Origin: Lachnospiraceae bacterium MD308
GTDB taxonomy: Bacteria; Bacillota; Clostridia; Lachnospirales; Lachnospiraceae
DNA: 64,000 nucleotides
Reading direction: 5' to 3'
NCBI GenBank assembly: GCA_000403475.2
Contig: KE159796.1
Coordinates: 127,570-191,569 of the forward strand
Each line of letters starts with the position of its first letter. The first letter of the stretch is position 1. The notes under the pieces were generated by a model. It saw only the letters and a program-made list of their open reading frames with translations. It had not been told where the DNA came from and ran no database searches. The position numbers and the translations under genes were made by a program. This document shows, one piece after another, positions 25,484-33,980 of the stretch.

Positions 25484-26859
25484 TTCCCCAACTCTTTAAT
25501 TTTCTCTTTGTAGATCCGCATGAATAAAAGTGTACACAACAGTACGGATACAAGTTCAGCAATAGGGAACGACCACCATACGGCGGATAGCCCGAACAGC
25601 TTTGCAGATATGTATGCAATTGGCAGGATGACAAAAAGCTGCCTTGCTGCCGATACGATGAGGCTGTAGACGCCATTGCCCAATGCCTGAAAGGTGGAGC
25701 TTATGATGATGCTGTACCCGGCAAGAAGGAAATGGAGACTGATGATCTTAAGGGCAGGAACTCCGATGGCCAGCATATTCTCCGACGCGCTGAACAGCGA
25801 AGAGAGGAGAAGTGCCGGGCAGGTCAGGAAGATGACCGTTCCCAGAGCCATGATGGACATGGATATAGCGACACTTAAGCGTATAGTCTGTGTGATACGG
25901 CTTCGTTTTCTTGCGCCGAAATTATAGGCGATGATCGGTATCATGCCGTTGTTCAGGCCGAATACCGGCATGAAGATGAAGCTTTGAAGCTTAAAGTACA
26001 CGCCGAATACTGCGGCTGCTGTCGAGGAGAACATCAGTAAGATCTTGTTGAATCCAAAGGTCATGACAGATCCGATGGACTGCATGATGATGGACGGGAC
26101 GCCCACTTTGTAGATGATGCCGATCGTCTTTTTATGCGGCCGAAATCCCCGAAAGCTGATGCTGATTTCTTTATTTTTTGTCTGGTTAAAATAAAGGGAC
26201 ATGCATACGGCGACGACTTGTCCGGTGATCGTAGCGACGGCGGCACCTGCTACTTCCATACGCGGAAATCCGAACAGGCCGAAGATCATGATAGGATCTA
26301 GGATAATGTTTATAATCGCCCCGGTTCCCTGTGTGATCATGTTGTAAAATGTTTTGCCAGTGGACTGCATCAGTCGTTCGAAAGTAATCTGTAAAAAAAT
26401 ACCGGCTGACATGACGGTGATGATTCTTAGGTACTGTGTGCCATAGCTGATAATTGCCGGGTTATCTGTCTGCAGAGAAAAGAAAAGTTCTGAGCCGAAA
26501 CCTCCAACTACAGCGAATATGATACAGCTTACAATTGCCAGGAATACACCGTTTCTTGCTGCCCGGTTGGCACCTTCAAAGTCTTTTTCTCCTAAGTTTC
26601 TGGAAAGCAGAGCATTGATGCCTACTCCGGTACCGCTGGATATTGATATCATCAGAGTCTGCGCCGGGAATGCCAGAGATACGGCGGTCAGCGCTTCTTC
26701 GCTTAATTTTGCCACAAACATGCTGTCAACGATATTATACAAAGCCTGCACCAACATGGACAGCATCATGGGCAGAGACATCGTAATAAGAAGCTTCGGA
26801 ACCGGCATGATGCCCATCTTGTTCTCGGGAGCGTTGATTTGCTTTTGTGTTTCAGACAT
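25480..26859 (-). CDS. MATE family efflux transporter
   Basis: Multidrug and toxin extrusion type exporter with 12 predicted helices in 459 residues, driven by Na+ or H+. The N-terminal pattern MSLPMMLSMLVQALYNIVDSMFVAKL and the duplicated halves fit the DinF/VmrA branch common in Clostridia. I chose ATG 26859, which has GAAGGAGG 8 nt upstream; a longer frame to 27108 runs through the promoter and the divergent gene. It shares four bases at its 3' end with the flavin reductase gene, and no terminator fits between them. Confidence 0.94.
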   Translation of the reverse strand: MSETQKQINAPENKMGIMPVPKLLITMSLPMMLSMLVQALYNIVDSMFVAKLSEEALTAVSLAFPAQTLMISISSGTGVGINALLSRNLGEKDFEGANRAARNGVFLAIVSCIIFAVVGGFGSELFFSLQTDNPAIISYGTQYLRIITVMSAGIFLQITFERLMQSTGKTFYNMITQGTGAIINIILDPIMIFGLFGFPRMEVAGAAVATITGQVVAVCMSLYFNQTKNKEISISFRGFRPHKKTIGIIYKVGVPSIIMQSIGSVMTFGFNKILLMFSSTAAAVFGVYFKLQSFIFMPVFGLNNGMIPIIAYNFGARKRSRITQTIRLSVAISMSIMALGTVIFLTCPALLLSSLFSASENMLAIGVPALKIISLHFLLAGYSIIISSTFQALGNGVYSLIVSAARQLFVILPIAYISAKLFGLSAVWWSFPIAELVSVLLCTLLFMRIYKEKIKELGN

Positions 26860-26890
26860 TTTAAAACCTCCTTCAAAATATGCATTGGCT

Positions 26891-26919
26891 ATTATATCAT
26901 TCATATATTTATATTGCAA
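26891..26919 (-). promoter_or_regulatory. Promoter of the MATE gene
   Basis: On the minus strand: TTGCAA (26919-26914), 17 nt, TATAAT (26896-26891). Confidence 0.6.
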
Positions 26920-26951
26920 TGATTTTATGAAGCGGCGGGAGAGGTGTAAAT

Positions 26952-27725
26952 TTGAGTAGAGCAAGAAAGAAGAGGTGCAGGAAAGAGAGAGAGGAAAGGT
27001 TGGTGATTCGCTGCCTGTGCACCATATTATATTTTTTCTGTATCTTAAATCTGACAGGGGTATCTTTGGACTTTCAGGTAAAAGAGAAGATGCATTATAA
27101 CAATGCACAGGAAGTAAAGGAGGTAGTGTCAGAGCATGTATCCGGAGAGATGTCTGAATACGGGGATGTACCTAAAAAGATAGCGCTGACTTTTGACGAC
27201 GGTCCGAATGTGGCATGTACCGGACGGCTTCTTGATGGGTTGAAGAAGAGGAATGTGCGGGCGACTTTCTTTGTAATCGGAAAAAATGCAAAGAAGAATC
27301 CCAAGCTTACAAAACGCATTTATGAGGAAGGACATATGATAGGGAATCATACTTATACTCATATAGACATGAGTAAAGTTTCCGAAGGAAAGGCAGGAAA
27401 AGAGCTTAAAAAGACAAGTCGGACAGTTCATGCAATTACCGGAGAATATCCTCAGTACATGCGCCCGCCTTATGGAGTGTGCAGCCAGAAGTTAGAGGAG
27501 TCTTTGGATATGATATTGGTGCGTTGGACCATAGACCCTCTGGACTGGAAGACGGAGAACACGAATGAAATTGTAAAGAAAGTAGTGACGAAGGCGGAGG
27601 AAAATGATATTATTTTATTACATGACTGTTACAAGTCTTCGGTGGATGCTGCGTTAAAGATCATCGATATCCTGCAAAAAAAGGGCTACGAGTTTGTGAC
27701 AGTGGATGAATTGTTTTTGGATTAG
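26952..27725 (+). CDS. Polysaccharide deacetylase (NodB domain), membrane-anchored
   Basis: Predicted extracellular deacetylase acting on peptidoglycan or another N-acetylated glycan. An N-terminal hydrophobic segment near residues 20-37 anchors it. The five NodB motifs are visible: TFDDGP, HTYTH, RPPYG, DPLDW and ILLHD, so metal ligands and catalytic Asp/His are intact. The start is a TTG at 26952 behind GGGAGAGGTG; no ATG lies before the hydrophobic segment. Length 257 aa. rarA follows 13 nt downstream. Confidence 0.9.
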   Translation: MSRARKKRCRKEREERLVIRCLCTILYFFCILNLTGVSLDFQVKEKMHYNNAQEVKEVVSEHVSGEMSEYGDVPKKIALTFDDGPNVACTGRLLDGLKKRNVRATFFVIGKNAKKNPKLTKRIYEEGHMIGNHTYTHIDMSKVSEGKAGKELKKTSRTVHAITGEYPQYMRPPYGVCSQKLEESLDMILVRWTIDPLDWKTENTNEIVKKVVTKAEENDIILLHDCYKSSVDAALKIIDILQKKGYEFVTVDELFLD

Positions 27726-27738
27726 AGGATGGCAGAAG

Positions 27739-29052
27739 ATGGATTTGTTTGATTACATGCATGAGAAAAATATGGAAAAGGAAGCGCCTCTTGCTTCCAG
27801 GCTGCGCCCGACAACTTTAGAGGAAGTTGTGGGACAGCGGCATATCATAGGAAAGGATAAGCTTCTCTACCGGGCGATTCGGGCGGATAAGCTTGGCTCC
27901 ATCATCTTTTACGGGCCGCCGGGAACCGGGAAGACGACCCTTGCCAGGGTGATTGCGAATACAACCAGCGCAAAGTTTACCCAGATTAATGCGACGGTGG
28001 CGGGGAAGAAGGATATGGAAGAGGTGGTGCGCCAGGCAAAGGATGCTCTGGGGATGTACCAGCAAAAGACGATACTGTTCGTGGATGAGATTCACCGGTT
28101 TAATAAAGGGCAGCAGGACTATCTTCTGCCCTTTGTGGAGGATGGTACGCTGACGCTTATCGGCGCGACTACGGAGAATCCCTACTTTGAGGTAAACGGG
28201 GCGCTGATTTCCCGTTCGAGTATCTTCGAGCTGTATCCTCTGAGCAGAGAGGATATCAAGACACTCATCAAGCGGGCGGTCTATGATATGGAGAAGGGCA
28301 TGGGGAGTTATCGTGCGGAGATATATGAGGAGGCGTTGGATTTCCTTGCCGATGTTGCCGGAGGCGACGCGAGGAATGCGCTGAATGCAGTGGAGCTTGG
28401 CATATTGACGACGGAGAGGAGCGGGGACGGAAAGATTTATCTGACTCTTAAGGTGGCGTCTGAGTGTATTCAGAAAAGGGTGGTGTATTATGATAAGACG
28501 GGAGATAACCACTACGATACCATATCTGCATTTATCAAGAGCATGAGAGGGTCCGATCCGGATGCGGCAGTCTTTTATCTGGCGAAGATGCTCTATGCGG
28601 GGGAGGACATTAAGTTTATCGCCAGGAGGATCATGATCTGTGCTGCGGAGGATGTGGGGAATGCAGATCCCATGGCGCTTAACGTTGCGGTGTCTGCTGC
28701 TCAGGCGGTAGAGCGTATCGGGATGCCGGAAGCGCAGATTATCTTGTCCCAGGCCGTACTATACGTGGCTACAGCGCCAAAGAGCAACTCCGCATGTAAT
28801 GCAGTGTTTGCGGCGATGGAGAGTGTGCGGGCCAATAAGACGACTGTTCCGGTACATCTCCAGGATGCGCATTATAAAGGGGCGAAAAACCTCGGAAGAG
28901 GGACTGGATATAAGTACGCCCACAACTATCCGAACCACTATGTGGAGCAGCAGTATCTTCCGGAGGAGATTAAGGATGCGAGGTTCTACGAGCCGGGAGA
29001 CAACGGATATGAGAAGAAAATCAAGGCGTGGATGGAGTATATCAGAGAGTAG
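27739..29052 (+). CDS. rarA: Replication-associated recombination protein RarA (MgsA)
   Basis: Clamp-loader-like AAA+ ATPase that acts at stalled replication forks. Walker A GPPGTGKTT (near residues 59-67), Walker B and sensor region VDEIHRFNKGQQD, and the C-terminal MgsA tetramerisation domain (SACNAVFAAME, GYKYAHNYPNH) are all present. I chose ATG 27739 (437 aa, MDLFDYMHEKN) with AGAGG 10 nt upstream; the ATG at 27706 lies inside the preceding gene. A GNAT gene follows after 35 nt. Confidence 0.95.
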   Translation: MDLFDYMHEKNMEKEAPLASRLRPTTLEEVVGQRHIIGKDKLLYRAIRADKLGSIIFYGPPGTGKTTLARVIANTTSAKFTQINATVAGKKDMEEVVRQAKDALGMYQQKTILFVDEIHRFNKGQQDYLLPFVEDGTLTLIGATTENPYFEVNGALISRSSIFELYPLSREDIKTLIKRAVYDMEKGMGSYRAEIYEEALDFLADVAGGDARNALNAVELGILTTERSGDGKIYLTLKVASECIQKRVVYYDKTGDNHYDTISAFIKSMRGSDPDAAVFYLAKMLYAGEDIKFIARRIMICAAEDVGNADPMALNVAVSAAQAVERIGMPEAQIILSQAVLYVATAPKSNSACNAVFAAMESVRANKTTVPVHLQDAHYKGAKNLGRGTGYKYAHNYPNHYVEQQYLPEEIKDARFYEPGDNGYEKKIKAWMEYIRE

Positions 29053-29087
29053 CTGCAAAGAGTGCTTAGGATGAAGGAGGAGATACG

Positions 29088-29570
29088 ATGACGGAGAATG
29101 TGACATTTTGCTATGCACAGAGGAAAGATGTACCGTTAATTATGGAGTTTGTGAGAGCACTGGCGGAGTATGAGAAGATGCCGGAGTTGGTGTGTGCCAC
29201 AGAGGAGAGTTTGGAAGAATGGCTGTTTGATAAGAAACGTGCAGAAGTATTGCTTCTAATGGTCTCCGGGAAGGCAGCCGGGTTTGCGCTGTTCTTCGAG
29301 AGTTTTGCATCCTATCCAGGGCAGGGAGGCATTTACCTGGATGATCTGTATGTAAAGCCGGAGTACAGAGGAAAGGGATATGGGAAAGCGCTGTTTCAAC
29401 GGCTGGCACAGATTGTAAAGGAGCGGGGCGGCATGAGGATTGAATGGCTCTGTCTCAAAAGCAACTTGCCAAGCATTGGATTTTACGAGTCGATGGGCGG
29501 AAAGCAGATGGAGATGAGCACTACCTTCCGGCTTGAGAATGAAGCGCTTGAGAAATTGGCGGAAGAGTAG
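29088..29570 (+). CDS. GNAT family N-acetyltransferase
   Basis: Acetyl-CoA-dependent acetyltransferase (160 aa) of the diamine/thialysine acetyltransferase-like branch. The acetyl-CoA loop is YRGKGYGKALF (motif A, near residues 92-102), preceded by the strand IYLDDLYVKPEYRG. The opening, RKDVPLIMEFVRALAEYEKM, resembles SpeG/SAT-like enzymes, so polyamines or amino acid derivatives are plausible substrates. AAGGAGGAG precedes the ATG. Confidence 0.9.
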   Translation: MTENVTFCYAQRKDVPLIMEFVRALAEYEKMPELVCATEESLEEWLFDKKRAEVLLLMVSGKAAGFALFFESFASYPGQGGIYLDDLYVKPEYRGKGYGKALFQRLAQIVKERGGMRIEWLCLKSNLPSIGFYESMGGKQMEMSTTFRLENEALEKLAEE

Positions 29571-29616
29571 TATAATTTTAACTGTAACGAATACATAAAG
29601 CTGGGAGGAAGCAAAG

Positions 29617-29919
29617 ATGAAGATTTACGATACGGTTAACAAGACAGAAGTGGAAGTTGACGGAACAAAGGGACTGATCCAGATCATGAAGGACGGGCGT
29701 CAGGTTGATATCTACCTGAAGGAGAAAAAGACAGACGAGGACGGCTACATGAGCTGGGATGTAGAGCACTGGTCAAGCGTGGACGGAAAGAGATTTATCC
29801 GGTGCTACTCTCTGGAGGGAAGAGTTCTTGGAGAGTCTACAGGACACAATATCTATGACCTTGAGAACGAGTTCAAGCCGGAAGATACGACGATGGTCGA
29901 GAAGGTAGAGTTAAGCTAA
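29617..29919 (+). CDS. Conserved hypothetical protein, 100 aa
   Basis: I recognise no domain. The product is acidic, soluble and without signal peptide or membrane helix, with a mixed strand pattern (VEVDGTKGLIQIMKDGRQVDIYL, cut here for length). A clear GGGAGGA Shine-Dalgarno, normal codon use and a terminator directly after it support a real gene. It may be co-transcribed with the GNAT gene 46 nt upstream. Confidence 0.75.
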   Translation: MKIYDTVNKTEVEVDGTKGLIQIMKDGRQVDIYLKEKKTDEDGYMSWDVEHWSSVDGKRFIRCYSLEGRVLGESTGHNIYDLENEFKPEDTTMVEKVELS

Positions 29920-29937
29920 AAAGCAACGATGTAAAAA

Positions 29938-29972
29938 AGGAAGCAGGGGAGCGAGGTCCCCTGCTTCTTTTA
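29938..29972. terminator. Bidirectional terminator
   Basis: AAGCAGGGGA/TCCCCTGCTT stem flanked by A and T runs, between the small convergent gene and glgB. Confidence 0.88.
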
Positions 29973-29990
29973 TATGGATGGGTAAGTCTC

Positions 29991-31787
29991 TTATTCTGTG
30001 ATCAGGTAATAAAGGGCAGAATAGGGAGCGAGGGTAAGTGTCGCACATTCTTTCTTAAGATTCACCACAGTTTCTTTTTCATATTGTTTTATTCCGCCAT
30101 AGATATCCCGGTCGCTGGCCAGCAAAAGAGTCAGCTTTTTCCCATTAGGAACCGTCAGTGCAAAGTCCTCCTGCTCCTTGTCGGAGAAGTTAAAGATGGC
30201 TGCGATGCGCTCTTTTCCGTCTGTGCGCTCGAAGGCGTAGATGCACTTTGCTTCTTGATGGCAGTCAAGCCAGGTAAAGCCTTTCTGGTCGTAATCTCCG
30301 GCAGAGAGGGCGGGGCGGGACAGATACAGGGCGTTCAGTTCCTTCATGAACCGATGGAAAGAGTCGTGGTTTGGATATTTTAATAAGAACCAGTCCTGTT
30401 CTTTTTTCTCATCCCATTCCCTGAGCTGACCGAACTCATTTCCCATAAAATTCAGCTTCTTGCCCGGATGGGCATACATATACATATAGAAAGCCCGCGC
30501 CTGGGGGAATTTCTCTTCATAGTCTCCGCTCATTTTCTGTAATATCGTGGCTTTGCCATGTACGGTCTCGTCATGGGAGAGAGGAAGGAGATAGCGGTCA
30601 TTGTAGTAGTACATCATAGAAAAGGTGAGCTTGTGGTAATTCTCGGTCCGGTATTCCGGCGCAGTGCGGAAATAGTCCAGCGTGTCATTCATCCAGCCCA
30701 TATCCCATTTGTAATCGAAGCCAAGTCCTCCCTCGGCTACCGGCTTTGTGACGCCTGGATAGGAGGTGGAATCTTCGGCAGCAAGGATAGCAGAAGGGTG
30801 CATGGACTTAAGTCCGCGGTTCATCTCCCGGATAAAATCGACGGCGGTATTGTTCACGCCACGGGCAGGCTCTCCCTGCCAGTAGATCATCCGGCTGATG
30901 GCGTCCATGCGGATGCCGTCGGCGTGGTATTCCGTGAGCCAGTAGTTGGCAGCGGACTGTAAAAAGCACCTGGTCTCCCCGCGGGAATGCATGAAGTTGC
31001 AGCTTCCCCATTCGCTGACACCCACGTCCTGATGAGGATACTCAAAGAGCGCTGTGCCGTCATAATTTGCCAGCGCATAGCCGTCCACGGCAAAATGCAC
31101 CGGCACGAAATCCATGATGACGCCGATTTCATTCTGGTGGCAGGTATCGATAAACTCCATAAGCTCTAAAGCAGTCCCGTAACGGGAAGTGGGGCTGAAA
31201 AATCCGGTGTTCTGATAGCCCCAGGACTCGTCACAAGGGTGTTCGGAGAGCGGCATAATCTCAATATAATTGTAGCCATATTCTTTCAGATAAGGGATAA
31301 GGATATCCGCCATCTCCGTATAGGAATACCAGCCGTCCGTCTCATCGGAAGGCTTTTTAAAGGAGCCGAAGTGCAGCTCGTAGATATTCAAAGATTTTTC
31401 ACGGCAGTCTGTCCGTTTTTTCATCCATTTTTCATCATGAAACTGATAGAGGGACAGGTCACGGATGATGGAAGCGCTGTTTGGCCGAAGCTCCATGCCG
31501 AATCCGTAAGGGTCGCAGTGATCCATAAAGGAGCCGTCCTGCTTGTAGATGCGGTATTTGTACATCTGCCCCGGCTTTGCCGTCTCTGCATAACACTCCC
31601 AAAAGTTTCCATCGTGGACGCGGTTCATGGCCCATTCTTCCCAGTCTGTAAATTCACCGATCAGCGCAATCTTTGCCGCGCCCGGGGCGAAGGTACGGAA
31701 GGTGACGCCTGCGATTGGCTCCACATGGGCGCCGAGGAATTTGTAGGCGTCAAATATTTTCCCTGTGTAAAATCCGTAAAAATCCAT
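29991..31787 (-). CDS. glgB: 1,4-alpha-glucan branching enzyme
   Basis: Glycogen branching enzyme, GH13. An N-terminal CBM48 domain (about residues 10-100) precedes the TIM barrel. The nucleophile region DGIRMDAISRM (near 295), the acid/base region AAEDSTSYPG (near 336) and SHDETVHGK (near 404) are all intact. At 598 aa it is slightly shorter than E. coli GlgB because the extra N-terminal module is missing, as in many Clostridia. GGAGG precedes the start. No other glg gene lies in the window. Confidence 0.96.
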   Translation of the reverse strand: MDFYGFYTGKIFDAYKFLGAHVEPIAGVTFRTFAPGAAKIALIGEFTDWEEWAMNRVHDGNFWECYAETAKPGQMYKYRIYKQDGSFMDHCDPYGFGMELRPNSASIIRDLSLYQFHDEKWMKKRTDCREKSLNIYELHFGSFKKPSDETDGWYSYTEMADILIPYLKEYGYNYIEIMPLSEHPCDESWGYQNTGFFSPTSRYGTALELMEFIDTCHQNEIGVIMDFVPVHFAVDGYALANYDGTALFEYPHQDVGVSEWGSCNFMHSRGETRCFLQSAANYWLTEYHADGIRMDAISRMIYWQGEPARGVNNTAVDFIREMNRGLKSMHPSAILAAEDSTSYPGVTKPVAEGGLGFDYKWDMGWMNDTLDYFRTAPEYRTENYHKLTFSMMYYYNDRYLLPLSHDETVHGKATILQKMSGDYEEKFPQARAFYMYMYAHPGKKLNFMGNEFGQLREWDEKKEQDWFLLKYPNHDSFHRFMKELNALYLSRPALSAGDYDQKGFTWLDCHQEAKCIYAFERTDGKERIAAIFNFSDKEQEDFALTVPNGKKLTLLLASDRDIYGGIKQYEKETVVNLKKECATLTLAPYSALYYLITE

Positions 31788-31913
31788 CTTTTTATCCTCC
31801 GGTAAAAATAATAGACAGCAGTTGTTTTTCTATCCTGCTTTGATTATAATGAAATCCGTAGCATTATTATAAAAGTAAACAGATGATATGAATACCAACA
31901 ATTTCAGATAAGA

Positions 31914-31946
31914 GTCGGATAACCGACGATAGTCGGAAATCGTCGG
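31914..31946. promoter_or_regulatory. GTCGG half-site cluster before a TetR gene
   Basis: GTCGG at 31914, CCGAC at 31923, GTCGG at 31932 and 31942. Arms 31923-31930 and 31939-31946 (CCGACGAT/ATCGTCGG) are a perfect 8-bp inverted repeat, and 31914-31927 is a second one. Likely operator for the regulator that starts at 31992. Confidence 0.5.
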
Positions 31947-31991
31947 GTTAATAGATAACAGAGGAAAAGTCAGGAAGGGGGAGAAGAGATT

Positions 31992-32519
31992 ATGGACCTG
32001 CGGACCGAGAAGACGGAAAATGCTATTAAAAATGCATTTATACAACTGCGCGCGAAAAAGGCTTTAGAGAAGGTTACTATAAAGGAGCTGTGCGAGGAGG
32101 CGCGCATCCACAAGTCTACCTTTTACTCCCACTATCAGGATATCTATGATCTGTCGCGTGCCATGGAGACAGAAGTGGTGAAGAAGATCACCGGGAGTAT
32201 TCCGGAGTACAGCTTTAACACGGGCAGCCTGGCCCAAGTGACAAGGGAGCTGACTTATGGATTCATGTCTCAGAGTTCGCTGATCAATATCTTGTTTTCC
32301 GGGAATGAGAGGAGCCATCTCGCCTACCGGATCGAGGAGAGCCTTAAGGAGATTATTTTTGAAAAATATCCTGAATACAAGGATGACCTAAGGTGGAATG
32401 TGGTGCTAAGTTACTGTATCCAGGGCGCATACTGGGCGTTTCAGGGAAGCCGGGGACAGGATGTCAATGAGGTGATCGGGATAATCAGCGAGATTGCAGA
32501 GAGGGTGTGCCGCCTTTAG
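31992..32519 (+). CDS. TetR-like transcriptional regulator
   Basis: A 175-residue regulator. The HTH is visible as NAFIQLRAKKALEKVTIKEL and CEEARIHKSTFYSHYQDIYDL. The remainder fits the TetR_C type seen in DhaS-like regulators of Firmicutes, so target and ligand are unknown. GGAAGGGGGAG precedes the ATG. It lies 138 nt upstream of the repair pair and is divergent from glgB; either could be its target. A GTCGG cluster in front of the gene suggests autoregulation. Confidence 0.85.
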   Translation: MDLRTEKTENAIKNAFIQLRAKKALEKVTIKELCEEARIHKSTFYSHYQDIYDLSRAMETEVVKKITGSIPEYSFNTGSLAQVTRELTYGFMSQSSLINILFSGNERSHLAYRIEESLKEIIFEKYPEYKDDLRWNVVLSYCIQGAYWAFQGSRGQDVNEVIGIISEIAERVCRL

Positions 32520-32569
32520 AGATGGCAGGAACCTGCTGTTTATGTTAGAATATTTAATTAAAAAAAGGG

Positions 32570-32598
32570 TTGACATAAAGAACGTTTGTTTGTATAAT
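32570..32598 (+). promoter_or_regulatory. Promoter of the radical SAM/TIGR03915 repair pair
   Basis: TTGACA (32570-32575), exactly 17 nt, TATAAT (32593-32598): a full consensus sigma-A promoter, which usually implies tight repression. Confidence 0.85.
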
Positions 32599-32620
32599 TA
32601 AATTATCGAACGAACGTTCT
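32579..32620. promoter_or_regulatory. Paired LexA-like boxes around the -10
   Basis: Box 2 (32607-32620), CGAACGAACGTTCT, fits the Gram-positive SOS box CGAAC-N4-GTTCG with one mismatch. Box 1 (32579-32592), AGAACGTTTGTTTG, fits less well. Together they also form a ~16-bp imperfect inverted repeat centred on the -10. LexA is the first candidate; the neighbouring TetR protein is the alternative. Confidence 0.6.
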
Positions 32621-32657
32621 TTTTGCGGGTTATAACGTTTGTCCATGGAGGTAGAAG

Positions 32658-33980
32658 ATGAGGATTCAGGAAGCGATGTCTATATATGATAAACTGAACA
32701 TATTAACAGATGCGGCTAAGTATGATGTGGCGTGTACTTCCAGCGGTGTTGCCAGGAAGAATGACGGAACTGGCATAGGCAACTGCAAGTTTTCTGGAAT
32801 ATGCCACAGCTTTTCTGCGGATGGAAGGTGTATTTCGCTGTTAAAGATATTGTTCACAAATGAGTGCATTTACGACTGCAAGTACTGTATCAACCGGCGG
32901 AGCAATGATGTGGTGCGCACTTCCTTTACACCGGATGAGATTTGTACGCTGATGATTGAGTTTTACCGGAGGAATTATATTGAAGGGCTGTTTTTAAGTT
33001 CCGGCGTATTGAAGAGTCCGGATTACACGATGGAGCTGATTTATGCGACTTTGTATAAGCTTAGAACAAAGTATAATTTTCAGGGATATATCCATGTGAA
33101 GGCCATTCCGGGGGCCAGCCAGGAGCTGATCCAGAGGGTAGGTTTCCTTACAGACCGTATGAGTGTTAATCTGGAGCTTCCTACAGCCGAGAGCTTAAAG
33201 CTTCTTGCGCCTCACAAGACGAGGAAGAATATTCTGGCGCCTATGCGGCTTGTGCAGACTTGCATGGCAGAGAACAAGCAGGAGATCGTAGCTTACCGCA
33301 ATTCACCCAGGTTCGTCCCGGCAGGTCAGAGCACGCAGATGATCATCGGGGCGACGCCGGAGACAGATTACCAGATTATGCAGGTTACGGAATCCCTGTA
33401 TCAGAAGTTTGAGTTAAAGAGAGTGTTTTATTCTGCATTTGTCCATGTGAATGAGGATTCTAATCTTCCGGCCAGGACGGATGAGGGGCCGCCGCTTTTG
33501 AGGGAGCACAGGCTCTATCAGGCAGATTGGCTGCTTCGATATTATCATTTTCAGGCGGATGAACTGCTGTCGGAGGAGAATCCGAATTTTAATGTGCTGT
33601 TTGACCCGAAGTGTAACTGGGCATTAAAGCATTTAGAGGAATTTCCGGTGGAAGTGAACCGGGCGGATTACAAAAAGCTGCTCCGAGTTCCGGGTATCGG
33701 TTACAAGTCTGCGGGAAGGATTGTCAGGGCGAGGCGGCTTGGGAATCTGGATTTTGCGGATCTGAAAAAGATTGGGGTAGTGTTGAAGCGCGCCCTGTAT
33801 TTTATAACCTGCAGCGGAAAGATGATGTATCCGACGAAGATAGAGGAAGATTATATTACGAGAAATCTTTTGGATACCGGGGAGAAGCTGCCGCAGGAGG
33901 TAGTGAATATGGGGTACAGGCAGTTGTCGCTGTTTGATGATGTGAGGTTTGACGCAGATAAGGTGATTAAAGCGATATGA
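32658..33980 (+). CDS. Putative DNA modification/repair radical SAM protein (TIGR03916)
   Basis: Radical SAM enzyme of 440 residues. The cluster motif C-x3-C-x2-C is C70, C74, C77 in CIYDCKYCINR. A helix-hairpin-helix element near residues 345-360 (LLRVPGIGYKSAGRIV) indicates DNA binding. The family always occurs with a TIGR03915 partner, found here overlapping by 4 nt. The reaction is unknown. GGAGG lies before the ATG, and the promoter carries LexA-like boxes, which supports a damage-response role. Confidence 0.9.
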   Translation: MRIQEAMSIYDKLNILTDAAKYDVACTSSGVARKNDGTGIGNCKFSGICHSFSADGRCISLLKILFTNECIYDCKYCINRRSNDVVRTSFTPDEICTLMIEFYRRNYIEGLFLSSGVLKSPDYTMELIYATLYKLRTKYNFQGYIHVKAIPGASQELIQRVGFLTDRMSVNLELPTAESLKLLAPHKTRKNILAPMRLVQTCMAENKQEIVAYRNSPRFVPAGQSTQMIIGATPETDYQIMQVTESLYQKFELKRVFYSAFVHVNEDSNLPARTDEGPPLLREHRLYQADWLLRYYHFQADELLSEENPNFNVLFDPKCNWALKHLEEFPVEVNRADYKKLLRVPGIGYKSAGRIVRARRLGNLDFADLKKIGVVLKRALYFITCSGKMMYPTKIEEDYITRNLLDTGEKLPQEVVNMGYRQLSLFDDVRFDADKVIKAI

